NCBI GenBank assembly: GCA_021775735.1
Contig: JAJFHG010000064.1
Location: forward strand, 1-64,000
From: Hyphomicrobiaceae bacterium
GTDB taxonomy: Bacteria > Pseudomonadota > Alphaproteobacteria > Rhizobiales > Hyphomicrobiaceae
Reading direction: 5' to 3'
DNA: 64,000 nucleotides
Shown: one piece after another, positions 8,236 through 17,157 of the stretch
Numbering within the stretch: the first letter of the stretch is position 1
Layout: every line of letters starts with the position of its first letter
The notes under the pieces: model-generated
What the model saw: the letters and a program-made list of their open reading frames with translations, nothing else
What the model was told of the DNA's origin: nothing
The model's database searches: none
Translations under genes and position numbers: made by a program

Positions 8236-8260
8236 TTAAAACAATCCTTTGTCTAATAGC

Positions 8261-8333
8261 CCTAACTGCACCCACTTGTGGAGCCGCAGGTGTCGCACTT
8301 CAGGCAGGTCCCGTTACGGACCATGGTGAAGTT
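8261..8333 (-). repeat. Right copy of the nrdJ 3' tail (direct repeat, in use by nrdJ)
   Basis: This is the copy that currently ends the nrdJ reading frame, 70/73 identical to 7246-7318. It encodes the Cys-rich C-terminal tail needed for reduction of the enzyme's active site in class II reductases, ending in the nrdJ stop codon at 8262-8264. Identity to the other copy stops abruptly at both ends: at 8260 the insert begins, and beyond 8333 nrdJ continues while the left copy meets the insert. Confidence 0.92.
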
Positions 8334-11300
8334 TTGACATTCCGAGCAGGCAACACCTTCATAGCCCCGCAAGCGGGCTTCGGCGACGCGATCGGCTGAC
8401 GTCCGTTCGGTGCTGACCGGTTCTGCAACCTCGATGTCAGGTTGGAGTGCTGTTGCACCGTCTGTCACGAAGGTGTTGGCATCGCCCGCATCCCCACTGC
8501 GCATTTCTGTTGCAGCGGTTTGCAGGGCATTCGTCTGGGCGTCCGCTTGGGCTTGGAGGTTGGCTTGTGCAGCATGTTCTGCGCTGCGACCGAACTGTAA
8601 AACACCCACATCAGCGCCGCGCATGTAGCCAGAAGATACCAACCGAGAGGCTGCAATTTCGGCAGCCGGTTCTGCATCGGTTGCTTTTTCTGAAGAGCCA
8701 AGACCTGTTCCCGCTATGATTTCGCTTGGATCAACGTGGGCTAGATCGTTGCGTCCAATGTAAGACACGGCCAGCTCACGGAAGATGTAATCCAAGATCG
8801 AGGTTGCGTTCTTGATGGTTTCGTTGCCTTGCACAAGGCCAGCGGGTTCAAAGCGCGTGAACGTAAACGCTTCAACGTATTCATCCAGTGGCACGCCGTA
8901 TTGCAGACCCAGTGAGATGGCGATAGCGAAGTTGTTCATCAATGAGCGGAAGGCAGCACCTTCTTTGTGCATATCAATGAAGATTTCGCCGAGCGTTCCA
9001 TCATCATATTCACCCGTTCTGAGGTACACTTTGTGCCCACCAACGGACGCCTTTTGAGTGTAGCCTTTGCGCCGACCGGGCAACTTCTTGCGTTCTTGAG
9101 CGCGTTCGCGCTCAATAATACGCTCCACGATGCGTTCGGTCAGCACTTGCGTGCGTGCAGCCATCGGCTGGTCTGCATGCAAAGCTTCTGCAGTTTCTTC
9201 CTGAGTGTCCTCATCTTCACCCAGCACCTGCGCGTTGAGAGGCTGCGAGAGTTTAGAGCCATCGCGATAAAGCGCATTGGCTTTCAGCGCCAGACGCCAG
9301 GACAATTGATAGCTGGCTTTGCAATCTTCAACCGTCGCTTCGTTTGGCATGTTGATGGTTTTTGAGATTGCGCCGGAGATAAACGGTTGCGCCGCTGCCA
9401 TCATGTAGATGTGACTATCGACGGACAGATAACGTTGTCCCTTGCGCCCGCAAGGATTAGCGCAGTCGAAGATTGGCAGATGTTCGTCTTTAAGATGCGG
9501 TGCACTTTCCAGCGTCATCGCTCCGCAAACATGCTCGTTGGCAGCTTCTATGTCGTCTTTACTAAAGCCAACATGAGACAGAACATCAAAAGCTGGGTCA
9601 TCGAGTTTTTCCTTGTCGACTTTGAGCGTGTCGGTCAGGAATGCGTCACCCAATGTCCAACGGTTGAACACGAACTTGATGTCAAAGGCCGTTTCCAAGC
9701 CCGATTCAACACTTTTGATTGCATCATCGGTGAAGCCTTTGGCCTTCAAGGTCGTGTGGTTGATGGCTGGAGCTTGTGCCAGCGATCCATGGCCAACCGC
9801 ATAGGCTTCAATTTCAGCGATTTGCATTTCGCTATAGCCAATGCCACGCAACGCCTGAGGGACAGCGCGGTTGATGATCTTGAAGTAGCCACCACCGGCA
9901 AGCTTTTTAAACTTCACAAGAGCGAAGTCAGGCTCAATACCCGTGGTATCGCAATCCATAACCAGGCCAATGGTGCCAGTTGGCGCAATCACTGTAGATT
10001 GCGCATTGCGATAGCCGTGTTCTTCACCGAGATCGACGGCTTTGTCCCAGGCGCGCATGGCGGCTTCAACAAGAAACCGATCCGGGCAGTTGGCATGATC
10101 AAGCGGAACAGGTGCTATCGCAATCTGCTCATAGCCGTCTGGATCGCCATACGATGCGCGACGATGATTGCGCATGACGCGCTTCATGTCTTCAGCGTTG
10201 TTGTCGTAGCCTGGGAACGCGCCAAGCTCTCCTGCCATTTCAGCAGAGGTTGCATAGCTGGTCCCGGTCATGATGGCAGAGATCGCACCGCAAATCGCGC
10301 GCCCTTCATCAGAGTCATAGGCAATGCCGTTCGCCATCAACAGACCGCCGATGTTGGCAAATCCAAGACCAAGGGTGCGGTAGCGATAGGACAGCTCCGC
10401 GATCTGGCGCGATGGGAATTGGGCCATCAGCACCGAAACTTCCAGTGTAATGGTCCAAAGCCGACAGGCATGCTCAAAATTTTGAATGTCAAACGAACGA
10501 TCAGTGCGTTGGAATTGCATCAAATTGAGAGAGGCAAGATTGCACGCCGTATCGTCCAGGAACATATATTCTGAACATGGGTTCGATGCGCGGATCGGCC
10601 CTGATTGCGGGCAGGTGTGCCAGTCGTTGATGGTGGTGTGAAACTGAATGCCAGGATCAGCAGATGCCCACGCGGCATGGCCAATCTGTTCCCATAAGTT
10701 GCGTGCATTGATGGTCTTGGTTGCTTTACCGGTCTTGCGAGAGGTGAGGTTCCAATCGTCGTCGTTTTCGACAGCTTCCAAAAACTCATCCGTAACACGC
10801 ACAGAGTTATTTGAATTTTGACCTGAAACTGTCAGGTAGGCTTCTGAATCCCAGTCGGTGTCGTAGGTTTTAAAGTCGATGTCGGTGTAGCCCTGCTTGG
10901 CGAACTGAATCACACGCAGGATATAATTTTGTGGCACTTGATCGCGGCGCGCTTCTTTAATTGCTCGCTTGAGCGCAGGGTTTTTAGTTGCGTCAAAGCA
11001 ATCACCACCATCTGCTTCACAATTGATACAGGCTTTGATGACCGCCTTCAGACGCTTTTGGCAGATTTTGGAACCGGCAACGAGGGCGGCAACCTTCTGC
11101 TCTTCTTTCACTTTCCAATTGATATAGTCTTCAATATCAGGATGGTCGACATCAACGACCACCATTTTGGCAGCGCGCCTGGTGGTGCCACCAGATTTAA
11201 TAGCGCCTGCGGCACGATCACCGATTTTGAGGAAGCTCATTAGACCCGAGGAGCGACCGCCACCTGACAAGTTTTCATTGGCGCCGCGTAGGCTTGAGAA

Positions 11301-12002
11301 ATTGGAGCCAGTACCAGAGCCATATTTAAACAGGCGGGCTTCGCGTACCCACAAATCCATAATACCGTTTTCGTTGACGAGATCGTCCTCGACAGACTGA
11401 ATAAAGCAGGCGTGTGGTTGGGGATGTTCATAAGCTGATGCGGAGCGGGTCAACTGACCGGTTTCGTGGTCAACATAGAAGTGACCCTGGCCGGGTCCAT
11501 CAATGCCATACGCCCAATGCAAACCCGTATTAAACCATTGAGGGCTGTTTGGTGCTGCCATTTGCATGGCCAGCATGTAGCGCATCTCATCAAAGAATGC
11601 CTGGGCATCGTCTTCCGTTGTGAAGTAATCGCCTTTCCAGCCCCAATAGGTCCAAGTGCCAGCGAGGCGGTCAAAAACCTGGCGCGCATCCTGTTCGCCA
11701 GTTGTTTGCTCATCTTCAGGTAAGTCTTGCTGCAGCGCTTTGTCTGGAACGGAACGCCATAGCCAAGACGGCACTTGCGTTTCTTCAAATTTTTTCAGGT
11801 GATGGGGAACGCCAGCTTTGCGGAAATACTTTTGCGCCAAAATGTCGGCTGCAACTTGTGACCAGTGTTTTGGAACTTCAAAATTTTCCAGTTGGAATAC
11901 AATAGAGCCATCTGGATTTTTGATTTCAGAGGTGGCTTGGCGAAAGGCGATGGTTTCGTAAGGCGAGTGGCCGGCTTTTGTGAAGCGCCGTGTAATTTTC
12001 AT
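8262..12002 (-). CDS. nrdJ: Vitamin B12-dependent ribonucleotide reductase (class II)
   Basis: A 1246-residue adenosylcobalamin-dependent enzyme that makes deoxyribonucleotides, working with or without oxygen. Recognisable blocks include [74 protein letters not shown] and [20 protein letters not shown], in the order usual for the large alphaproteobacterial NrdJ. The C-terminus is Cys-rich ([20 protein letters not shown]), resembling a zinc ribbon plus redox tail. Length is full. The start ATG at 12002 opens [16 protein letters not shown]. Two NrdR-type boxes lie about 330 bp upstream. Its 3' end has been re-formed at the junction with the inserted ImmA/IrrE gene. Confidence 0.97.
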   Translation of the reverse strand: MKITRRFTKAGHSPYETIAFRQATSEIKNPDGSIVFQLENFEVPKHWSQVAADILAQKYFRKAGVPHHLKKFEETQVPSWLWRSVPDKALQQDLPEDEQTTGEQDARQVFDRLAGTWTYWGWKGDYFTTEDDAQAFFDEMRYMLAMQMAAPNSPQWFNTGLHWAYGIDGPGQGHFYVDHETGQLTRSASAYEHPQPHACFIQSVEDDLVNENGIMDLWVREARLFKYGSGTGSNFSSLRGANENLSGGGRSSGLMSFLKIGDRAAGAIKSGGTTRRAAKMVVVDVDHPDIEDYINWKVKEEQKVAALVAGSKICQKRLKAVIKACINCEADGGDCFDATKNPALKRAIKEARRDQVPQNYILRVIQFAKQGYTDIDFKTYDTDWDSEAYLTVSGQNSNNSVRVTDEFLEAVENDDDWNLTSRKTGKATKTINARNLWEQIGHAAWASADPGIQFHTTINDWHTCPQSGPIRASNPCSEYMFLDDTACNLASLNLMQFQRTDRSFDIQNFEHACRLWTITLEVSVLMAQFPSRQIAELSYRYRTLGLGFANIGGLLMANGIAYDSDEGRAICGAISAIMTGTSYATSAEMAGELGAFPGYDNNAEDMKRVMRNHRRASYGDPDGYEQIAIAPVPLDHANCPDRFLVEAAMRAWDKAVDLGEEHGYRNAQSTVIAPTGTIGLVMDCDTTGIEPDFALVKFKKLAGGGYFKIINRAVPQALRGIGYSEMQIAEIEAYAVGHGSLAQAPAINHTTLKAKGFTDDAIKSVESGLETAFDIKFVFNRWTLGDAFLTDTLKVDKEKLDDPAFDVLSHVGFSKDDIEAANEHVCGAMTLESAPHLKDEHLPIFDCANPCGRKGQRYLSVDSHIYMMAAAQPFISGAISKTINMPNEATVEDCKASYQLSWRLALKANALYRDGSKLSQPLNAQVLGEDEDTQEETAEALHADQPMAARTQVLTERIVERIIERERAQERKKLPGRRKGYTQKASVGGHKVYLRTGEYDDGTLGEIFIDMHKEGAAFRSLMNNFAIAISLGLQYGVPLDEYVEAFTFTRFEPAGLVQGNETIKNATSILDYIFRELAVSYIGRNDLAHVDPSEIIAGTGLGSSEKATDAEPAAEIAASRLVSSGYMRGADVGVLQFGRSAEHAAQANLQAQADAQTNALQTAATEMRSGDAGDANTFVTDGATALQPDIEVAEPVSTERTSADRVAEARLRGYEGVACSECQNFTMVRNGTCLKCDTCGSTSGCS

Positions 12003-12330
12003 TCTTGAGTGTCCCCGGTCGTTCCCGTGATGGTGCCCGCAAGGCGCATGCCTTCAACGGGCCATCAAAGTTTCTGTCTTGCACCAGGCGGGCGATGCCG
12101 CGCGGCACGATTTTTTTTGCTGAAACGCTACTGAATTTTGCCGAAACGCCCTCTGGTCGCGGCCCGCCTAGTGCCCCCCGGCACCTAAATCAGACCAAAA
12201 CCAGGCACCGGCACCTAATCCAACCAGACGGCCAGATCGGCTCTACGAACGCATGTGTGATAGTTACGCCGCACACTCGCTAAGCGACCGTGCAATTCGA
12301 TTTTCAAGGTATGCCGATTCGAATGAGAAA
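12003..12330 (-). other. Long untranslated leader of nrdJ (putative)
   Basis: If transcription starts near the NrdR boxes, nrdJ has a leader of about 300 bases. I looked for the conserved B12 riboswitch box and core and did not find them. Visible features are an imperfect repeat at 12179-12189 and 12209-12219 (CGGCACCTAA, 30 bp apart) and a perfect 12-bp palindrome at 12096-12107 (TGCCGCGCGGCA), followed on the plus strand by eight T after CGA. No convincing reading frame lies here. Leader status is inferred from the distance between the boxes and the start codon. Confidence 0.3.
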
Positions 12331-12378
12331 TCACTACATATAGGGGTAGCAGAGACAACCAACGTCAACATGTAGGGG
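12331..12378 (-). promoter_or_regulatory. Two NrdR-type boxes spaced 32 bp upstream of nrdJ
   Basis: Box 1 at 12331-12346 reads TCACTACATATAGGGG, and box 2 at 12363-12378 reads CGTCAACATGTAGGGG. Both keep the most conserved positions of the published NrdR consensus (CWAnATnTWG in the core). They are 32 bp apart, about three helical turns, which is the usual spacing of NrdR box pairs. NrdR is the ATP/dATP-sensing repressor of ribonucleotide reductase genes. A TTGACG hexamer on the minus strand lies within the pair, consistent with a promoter covered by the repressor. From 12379 to 12654 I see no supported feature. Confidence 0.65.
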
Positions 12379-12654
12379 TGTGTGCAACCTGTGGACCAAC
12401 ATGTCGCAAGTCCCTGAGGTGATTGAATTTCCTGCCTGGGGGGCTGTTTTCAACATCTGTGGGCACGCGATTTTGGTGCCGTGCCGTCGATTTTTTTTTG
12501 ACCCTAATCCGATTCCGGGTGGTCCAGGTGTTGCAAAATCACATCGCGTCGCTGGGTGGCTGGACAGAGGATCGACCAGTGCGATAAGCCAACACCTAGA
12601 GGGCATCGATTTGGTGCCGGAAAATGGCGCTGGCAAGCCTGAGGATAAGCCCAA

Positions 12655-13053
12655 ATGAGCATCATCACCGAACTGTTCAGCTGGTGGGGTGGAAACACCT
12701 GGTCCAACCGCATTTACACCGCTCTGCGCGGGACAAAGGTTGGCGAAGATGATTTTGGTAATTGCTATTATGTGCAGTCAAAGGGTGTTGGCCCGCTTGG
12801 GCAACCACGGCGCTGGGTCATTTATACCGATTTGGCAGAAGCCTCCCGCGTGCCACCGGAGTGGCATAGTTGGTTGCATTATACCACGGATACGCCACCC
12901 GTTGATGACTCCTACGTCGCCAAGCCATGGCAAAAGCCGCATCAACCGAACCGCACGGGCTCACCCGAAGCCTGGCGCCCGCAAGGATCCATTTTAACAC
13001 CGCAATCCCGCCCTAAAGCGACGGGAGACTATACGCCCTGGTCGCCGAAATAA
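12655..13053 (+). CDS. NADH:ubiquinone oxidoreductase accessory subunit, NDUFA12 family
   Basis: The 132-residue protein belongs to the NDUFA12/B17.2 family, a supernumerary subunit of complex I present in alphaproteobacteria and mitochondria. It would bind the peripheral arm at the inner membrane. Diagnostic parts are LFSWWGGNTWSNRIYTALRG, GNCYYVQSKG, RRWVIYTDLAEASRVPPEWH and the C-terminal proline-rich section with SPEAWRPQGSIL and DYTPWSPK. As in many Hyphomicrobiales it is separate from the nuo operon and precedes a DUF2155 gene. Start is the ATG at 12655. Confidence 0.93.
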   Translation: MSIITELFSWWGGNTWSNRIYTALRGTKVGEDDFGNCYYVQSKGVGPLGQPRRWVIYTDLAEASRVPPEWHSWLHYTTDTPPVDDSYVAKPWQKPHQPNRTGSPEAWRPQGSILTPQSRPKATGDYTPWSPK

Positions 13054-13226
13054 GGCGTCTCTTACAGCGTCATATGCGTGTGAACGTGTTTGCATACTTT
13101 GCGATCTAGGACTCAGTGTTGGTGTGCCGCGCCAAGAGTCATGGTATTGATACTGCGTTGTGGTCCGTGTCACGTGTGCGGTGTGTTGAGGCCAACGATG
13201 GTCCGCCTGTAATCCGAGGATTAAAA

Positions 13227-13733
13227 TTGAAGATCACGAGGCACCATGCAGGCAAATGTATCGCACTCGGCTTTTTTGCTGCCGTTTGTGGTGTTGTGGG
13301 GGCGTCGGTCGCTCATGCGCAGAGCCAGCGCATTGAAAATGCGGTTGCAGTTTTTTCTGCCCTCGACAAAGTCACTGCCACCATTGAAAAACTTGAAGTG
13401 CCCATTGGTGAGACGACAGCGTTTGCCGCACTTAAAGTAACGCCACGTGTCTGCTTGACCAGCCCTGCAACCGATCAGCCTAAAACCACGAGCTTTGTTC
13501 AAGTGGAAGAGACACAACTTGATGGGTCTGAATCGCGCATTTTTTCCGGCTGGATGTTTGCTGAAAGTCCAGGGCTCAATGCGGTTGAACATCCTGTGTT
13601 TGATGTCTGGTTGACGGGCTGTAAGGGGCCGGCTTCTCGTGGTGTCGGCAGCCAGGTGAATGCAGGTGACGTTGCAGGTGAAGCCGCTCCAGCCCGCACA
13701 CCGCGTCAACGCCGTCGCCGGATTAGGCGGTGA
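13227..13733 (+). CDS. DUF2155 protein, exported
   Basis: A 168-residue protein of the DUF2155 family, function unknown. I assign a TTG start at 13227 because GAGGA sits 7 bases before it and a signal peptide follows directly (FFAAVCGVVGASVAHAQ, cleavage near residue 31). The frame stays open further upstream, but that part resembles no family member. Diagnostic features are ALDKVTATIEKLEVPIGE, FAALKVTPRVC, IFSGWMFAESPGLNAVEHP and VFDVWLTGC, with two Cys likely to form a disulfide. The last 30 residues are Arg-rich and vary between species. The NDUFA12-DUF2155 order is conserved in relatives, although a functional link to complex I is unproven. Confidence 0.85.
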   Translation: MKITRHHAGKCIALGFFAAVCGVVGASVAHAQSQRIENAVAVFSALDKVTATIEKLEVPIGETTAFAALKVTPRVCLTSPATDQPKTTSFVQVEETQLDGSESRIFSGWMFAESPGLNAVEHPVFDVWLTGCKGPASRGVGSQVNAGDVAGEAAPARTPRQRRRRIRR

Positions 13734-13787
13734 CAGGTGTGGTGCCGACTTTTGTAGACACTGTCTTCACGTGCAGCGGTTGTTGTT

Positions 13788-14984
13788 ATGCCGCCTAGCT
13801 CCACAAACACTCAAATCACGCACGATGTTATCATTTTAGGGGCAGGTGGTGCTGGAATGATGTGCGCAGGCGTTGCCGGCCAGCGTGGCAAACGCGTTGT
13901 AGTGTTGGACCACGCTGACACGCCGGGCAAAAAAATCCTCATCTCTGGCGGCGGGCGTTGCAACTTTACGAATTTGGATGTGCGCCCGACCTGCTACCTG
14001 TCTGCCAATCCGCACTTCGCTAAATCAGCCCTGGCGCGATACACGCCAGAACATTTTATCGCGCTTGTCGATGCGTACGGCATCGCTTGGCACGAGAAGA
14101 CGTTGGGTCAGTTATTTTGCGATGGCTCGGCCCAGCAAATTGTTGATCTATTGCGCGCTGAATGTGCAAAGGGAAACGTTGATTTACGCCTCAACGCTGC
14201 CATCTCTGAGATCACGCACAGCGATGGCGTGTTCCAGGTGGCAAGTGGCGAAGCGCATGTAACCGCACCAGCGTTAGTGCTCGCAACGGGTGGGCCATCG
14301 ATCCCTAAAATGGGGGCTACAGGTTTTGCCTATGAGATCGCCAAGCAATTTGGTTTGGAGGTCCTCGTGCCAAGGCCAGCACTTGTGCCGCTGACGCTTG
14401 GAGGTGAGGCGGCACATTTCAAAGCCCTCTCAGGTGTTGGGTTTGAAAGTGTCGCGCAGGTGGGTAAAACGTCGTTTCGCGACGCCGCGTTGTTCACGCA
14501 TAAGGGTTTATCTGGTCCAGCAATCTTGCAGATTTCATCGTACTGGCAGCCCGGCGCAACCATCACGCTCAACATGGTGCCAGATCAGCCCCAAGATTTT
14601 CTCATTGCAGCCAAGCGGGCGCGTCCGAAAGTCAAGCTACAAACCGCGCTTTCAAGCGTGGTCTCGAACCGTCTTGCAAGCGTACTCGCGGACCAGATTG
14701 GTGAGGCAGAAGACTTAGGCAATCTCTCAGATAAACGTCTTGCCCAGATCACAACTCAGCTGCAAAGTTGGCCGTTCTGCCCAACCGGCAGTGAAGGTTT
14801 TGCAAAAGCGGAAGTGACGGCTGGCGGAATTGCGACAACGGGCCTGTCGAGCAAAACCATGGAGGCCAAACAGGTGCCGGGACTTTATTGCATAGGCGAA
14901 GCGGTTGATGTGACCGGTTGGTTGGGCGGCTATAATTTCCAGTGGGCCTGGGCCAGCGGCTTTGTGGCCGGTGACTCTGTTTAG
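13788..14984 (+). CDS. HI0933/BaiN-type FAD-dependent oxidoreductase
   Basis: A 398-residue flavoprotein. The N-terminal dinucleotide-binding motif is ILGAGGAGMMCAG (residues 16-28). It is followed by GKKILISGGGRCNFTN, the signature of the HI0933-like family, then ATGGPSIPKMGATG and the C-terminal FAD contact block LYCIGEAVDVTGWLGGYN. Relatives are annotated as BaiN, aminoacetone oxidase or NAD(P)/FAD-dependent oxidoreductase, and the natural substrate is not known in most bacteria. Full length for the family. It stands alone between DUF2155 and a small membrane protein on the same strand. Confidence 0.88.
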   Translation: MPPSSTNTQITHDVIILGAGGAGMMCAGVAGQRGKRVVVLDHADTPGKKILISGGGRCNFTNLDVRPTCYLSANPHFAKSALARYTPEHFIALVDAYGIAWHEKTLGQLFCDGSAQQIVDLLRAECAKGNVDLRLNAAISEITHSDGVFQVASGEAHVTAPALVLATGGPSIPKMGATGFAYEIAKQFGLEVLVPRPALVPLTLGGEAAHFKALSGVGFESVAQVGKTSFRDAALFTHKGLSGPAILQISSYWQPGATITLNMVPDQPQDFLIAAKRARPKVKLQTALSSVVSNRLASVLADQIGEAEDLGNLSDKRLAQITTQLQSWPFCPTGSEGFAKAEVTAGGIATTGLSSKTMEAKQVPGLYCIGEAVDVTGWLGGYNFQWAWASGFVAGDSV

Positions 14985-15118
14985 CGATGCTTGTTTATTA
15001 GTCTCAATATCCGTGCCACGTGTTCCCGGAGGAACAGACTGTAACGGGCAAAACAGGTCAGTCTTTCATCAGATGAAACAGGGTTCGCAGTGCGCGCCCT
15101 CTGATGGAGGAAATTGAA

Positions 15119-15379
15119 ATGAACCAGTCTCGATTTTTTGCCTTCGATGCTACGTTTACGGTGACGTACATTGCTGTTTCCGCAGCATTGGCCATTTTGT
15201 CCGCAACGTTGTTATCGTTTCACATGCTGAACGTGGCCTTCACAACTCTGCATTGGTCGGCAGCAGGTTTGAATGTGGCAGGCGCCTTGGTGCTTCCGTT
15301 TGCGCCAAAGCTCTATCGCAAGGTTACGGGCACATCTTATGATTTTGCGCGAGGTCCTGTCATCGGCGAAGAGATTTAA
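15119..15379 (+). CDS. Small membrane protein with two transmembrane segments
   Basis: GGAGG 8 bases before the ATG at 15119 supports this start and an 86-residue product. Two hydrophobic segments at about residues 13-34 and 45-63 point to the inner membrane, with a short loop between them (SFHMLNVAFTTLHWSAAG) and a polar C-terminus (YRKVTGTSYDFARGPVIGEEI). I do not recognise the family. It ends 24 bp before the convergent phosphatase gene. Confidence 0.7.
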   Translation: MNQSRFFAFDATFTVTYIAVSAALAILSATLLSFHMLNVAFTTLHWSAAGLNVAGALVLPFAPKLYRKVTGTSYDFARGPVIGEEI

Positions 15380-15403
15380 CGCAAGCTATCCAATTGTTTT
15401 GGT

Positions 15404-16024
15404 CTACAACCAGCCGCCTTGGCCATCTTTGATGATCAGCACGTTGTCCTGTGGGATGGCTAGCGTTGGAACATCTTGTGTTGGCAGGCCGAGAAGCAAA
15501 GTGTGCAAGCAGCGCACCGTACCGCCGTGGGCGGCGATGATGCTGTCGCGGGTGACCGATTTAAGCCAACTGTCGGTGCGCGCCACCAGATCAGCATAGC
15601 TTTCACCGCCATCCGGGCGCCAGTGGTAGGGGTCCTGGCTGCGGGCGGCTAAACCTTCTGGATCTCGTGTGGGCAACTCGGATTGTAGAACACCTTGCCA
15701 GTGCCCATAAGACAGTTCTTTCAAAGCTGGATCGAGGCGATAGGCATCGGGCTCAATACCGAGCGCGGTGCGCACGATTTCCATCGTCTCTCGCGCGCGG
15801 ACGAGTGGGCTTGCCACAAAATCATGCAACCTCAAGTCCAGGCCGAGTTTGGCTAACGCTTCGCCATTGCGTTTCGATTGCGCACGACCTTTATCATTTA
15901 ACGGGATATCCTCTTGGCCTTGATAGCGTAGCTCTGCATTCCAGTCGGTTTCGCCGTGGCGAATGACATAGAGTGTGATGCCGCTTTTGAGCGTTGGAAC
16001 GTCGAGCCTACCGCCAGCTGCCAT
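15404..16024 (-). CDS. Histidine phosphatase family protein (phosphoglycerate-mutase-like)
   Basis: A 206-residue member of the histidine phosphatase superfamily. The phospho-acceptor motif is IRHGETDWN (His about residue 23). The acid/base block ELSYGHWQGV and the second catalytic His in AAHGGTVRCL are present. Such proteins include phosphoglycerate mutases, cobalamin-pathway phosphatases and broad phosphatases, and the substrate cannot be told from sequence. Its ATG overlaps the fabI stop codon by one base (TAATG), so translation is probably coupled to fabI. Confidence 0.87.
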   Translation of the reverse strand: MAAGGRLDVPTLKSGITLYVIRHGETDWNAELRYQGQEDIPLNDKGRAQSKRNGEALAKLGLDLRLHDFVASPLVRARETMEIVRTALGIEPDAYRLDPALKELSYGHWQGVLQSELPTRDPEGLAARSQDPYHWRPDGGESYADLVARTDSWLKSVTRDSIIAAHGGTVRCLHTLLLGLPTQDVPTLAIPQDNVLIIKDGQGGWL

Positions 16025-16875
16025 TAAGTCCCGCTGCTTTTGTCCACGGTGATGTCCGGTGCGTCTTCGTTCTTCATGCCTTGGACATGATAGCCCGCAT
16101 CAACGTGGTGGATTTCACCGGTGACACCGCGTGAAAGATCGGACAGCAGATAAACGGCGGCGCCACCAACATCGTCAATCGATACTGTGCGGCGCAGCGG
16201 TGAGTTATATTCGTTCCAGCGCAGGATATAGCGGAAGTCAGAAATGCCAGAGGCCGCGAGTGTTTTGATCGGTCCTGCGGAAATTGCGTTGACGCGGACA
16301 TTGTTCTTGCCAAGGTCAGCTGCCAGATAGCGCACACTGGCTTCGAGGGCTGCTTTGGCAACACCCATCACATTGTAATGCGGCATTACTTTTTCAGCGC
16401 CATAATAAGTCAGCGTGATAATGGAGCCGCCATCGGTCATCAGCTTTTCTGCCCGGCGGCTGAGGGCGGTCAGGGAAAAGCAGGAGATCAACATCGTTTT
16501 TGAGAAATTGTCTTCGGTCGTTTCGACATAGCGCCCGCCGAGCTGGTCCTTGTCAGAGAAGGCAATGGCGTGGACCAGAAAATCAATCTTGCCCCACTTG
16601 GCTTCAAGGGCTGAGAAGGTTGCCTCAACAGAGGCTTCATCAGTGACATCACATTCAAGAACAACGTCAGAACCAAGTTGTTCTGCCAGCGGTACAACAC
16701 GCTTCTTGAGAGCTTCACCCTGATAGGTAAGGGCAATGTCTGCCCCTTGATGGGCTAGGCCTTTGGCGATACCCCACGCAATCGACCGGTTGTTGGCAAC
16801 ACCCATAATCAAGCCGCGCTTGCCGGCCATCAATTGGCCTTGGGCCTCACCTGCTGCCGACGCTTGCTCACTCAT
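16024..16875 (-). CDS. fabI: Enoyl-[acyl-carrier-protein] reductase (NADH), FabI
   Basis: Catalyses the last step of each fatty-acid elongation cycle in the cytoplasm. The 283-residue protein shows GKRGLIMGVANNRSIAWGIA, the nucleotide-binding start typical of FabI, and the HAIAFSDKDQLGG stretch. A Tyr/Lys catalytic region follows (YYGAEKVMPHYNVMGVAKAA), and then SAGPIKTLAASGI. The first 15 residues before GQLMAGKRG are an extension; a GAGG 6 bases before the ATG at 16875 supports the longer form. It is the first gene of a two-gene unit with the downstream phosphatase. Confidence 0.96.
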   Translation of the reverse strand: MSEQASAAGEAQGQLMAGKRGLIMGVANNRSIAWGIAKGLAHQGADIALTYQGEALKKRVVPLAEQLGSDVVLECDVTDEASVEATFSALEAKWGKIDFLVHAIAFSDKDQLGGRYVETTEDNFSKTMLISCFSLTALSRRAEKLMTDGGSIITLTYYGAEKVMPHYNVMGVAKAALEASVRYLAADLGKNNVRVNAISAGPIKTLAASGISDFRYILRWNEYNSPLRRTVSIDDVGGAAVYLLSDLSRGVTGEIHHVDAGYHVQGMKNEDAPDITVDKSSGT

Positions 16876-17157
16876 CCTAGCCTCTGTGTTATCTTTAGTG
16901 TTGTTATTGCCAGTGTGCGCCCGTCACGGATTTATGTCACGAGCCCAAGTCAGAAATTCAAGTCTCGCACCTGTGGCGTCAACCAGGATGGTGCGGTAGG
17001 TGGCAGACTACCCGCTAAAGTGGCAGGGCCTGCGCCGGCGCATCCTACACAAATGGCGTGTGAGGTCCAGAACCGCTGGTGTCGCGACCCTTTGGTTGCA
17101 AATTTGAGGTCGGCGGGGGAGGGCTAGGTCTCGGGCGTGTCGGCCTGAGCACGCGGG

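Larger units (their letters stand above)
7246..8260 (-). mobile_element. Candidate single-gene cassette inserted at the nrdJ 3' end
   Basis: The unit is one 73-bp repeat plus 942 bp of insert. The insert contains only the ImmA/IrrE-type gene: its stop codon is 5 bp from the left repeat, and its start codon is 25 bp from the right repeat. Integrative elements commonly use the 3' end of a gene as attachment site and restore the gene with their own copy of the end; the layout here is the same, on a protein gene rather than a tRNA gene. There is no recombinase inside, so it would be a trans-mobilised mini-element, the remnant of a larger element, or the product of another recombination process. 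The insert appears more AT-rich than its surroundings by eye. Confidence 0.55.

Noticed and set aside
12003-12330. B12 riboswitch in front of nrdJ
   Set aside because: The conserved B12 box and core motifs were not found on the minus strand; the leader holds only a short repeat and a palindrome.
12380-12658. 92-codon frame overlapping the NDUFA12 start by 4 bases
   Set aside because: It would be translationally coupled (ATGA), but it has no good ribosome-binding site, begins inside the NrdR box region, and the product has no recognisable fold or composition.
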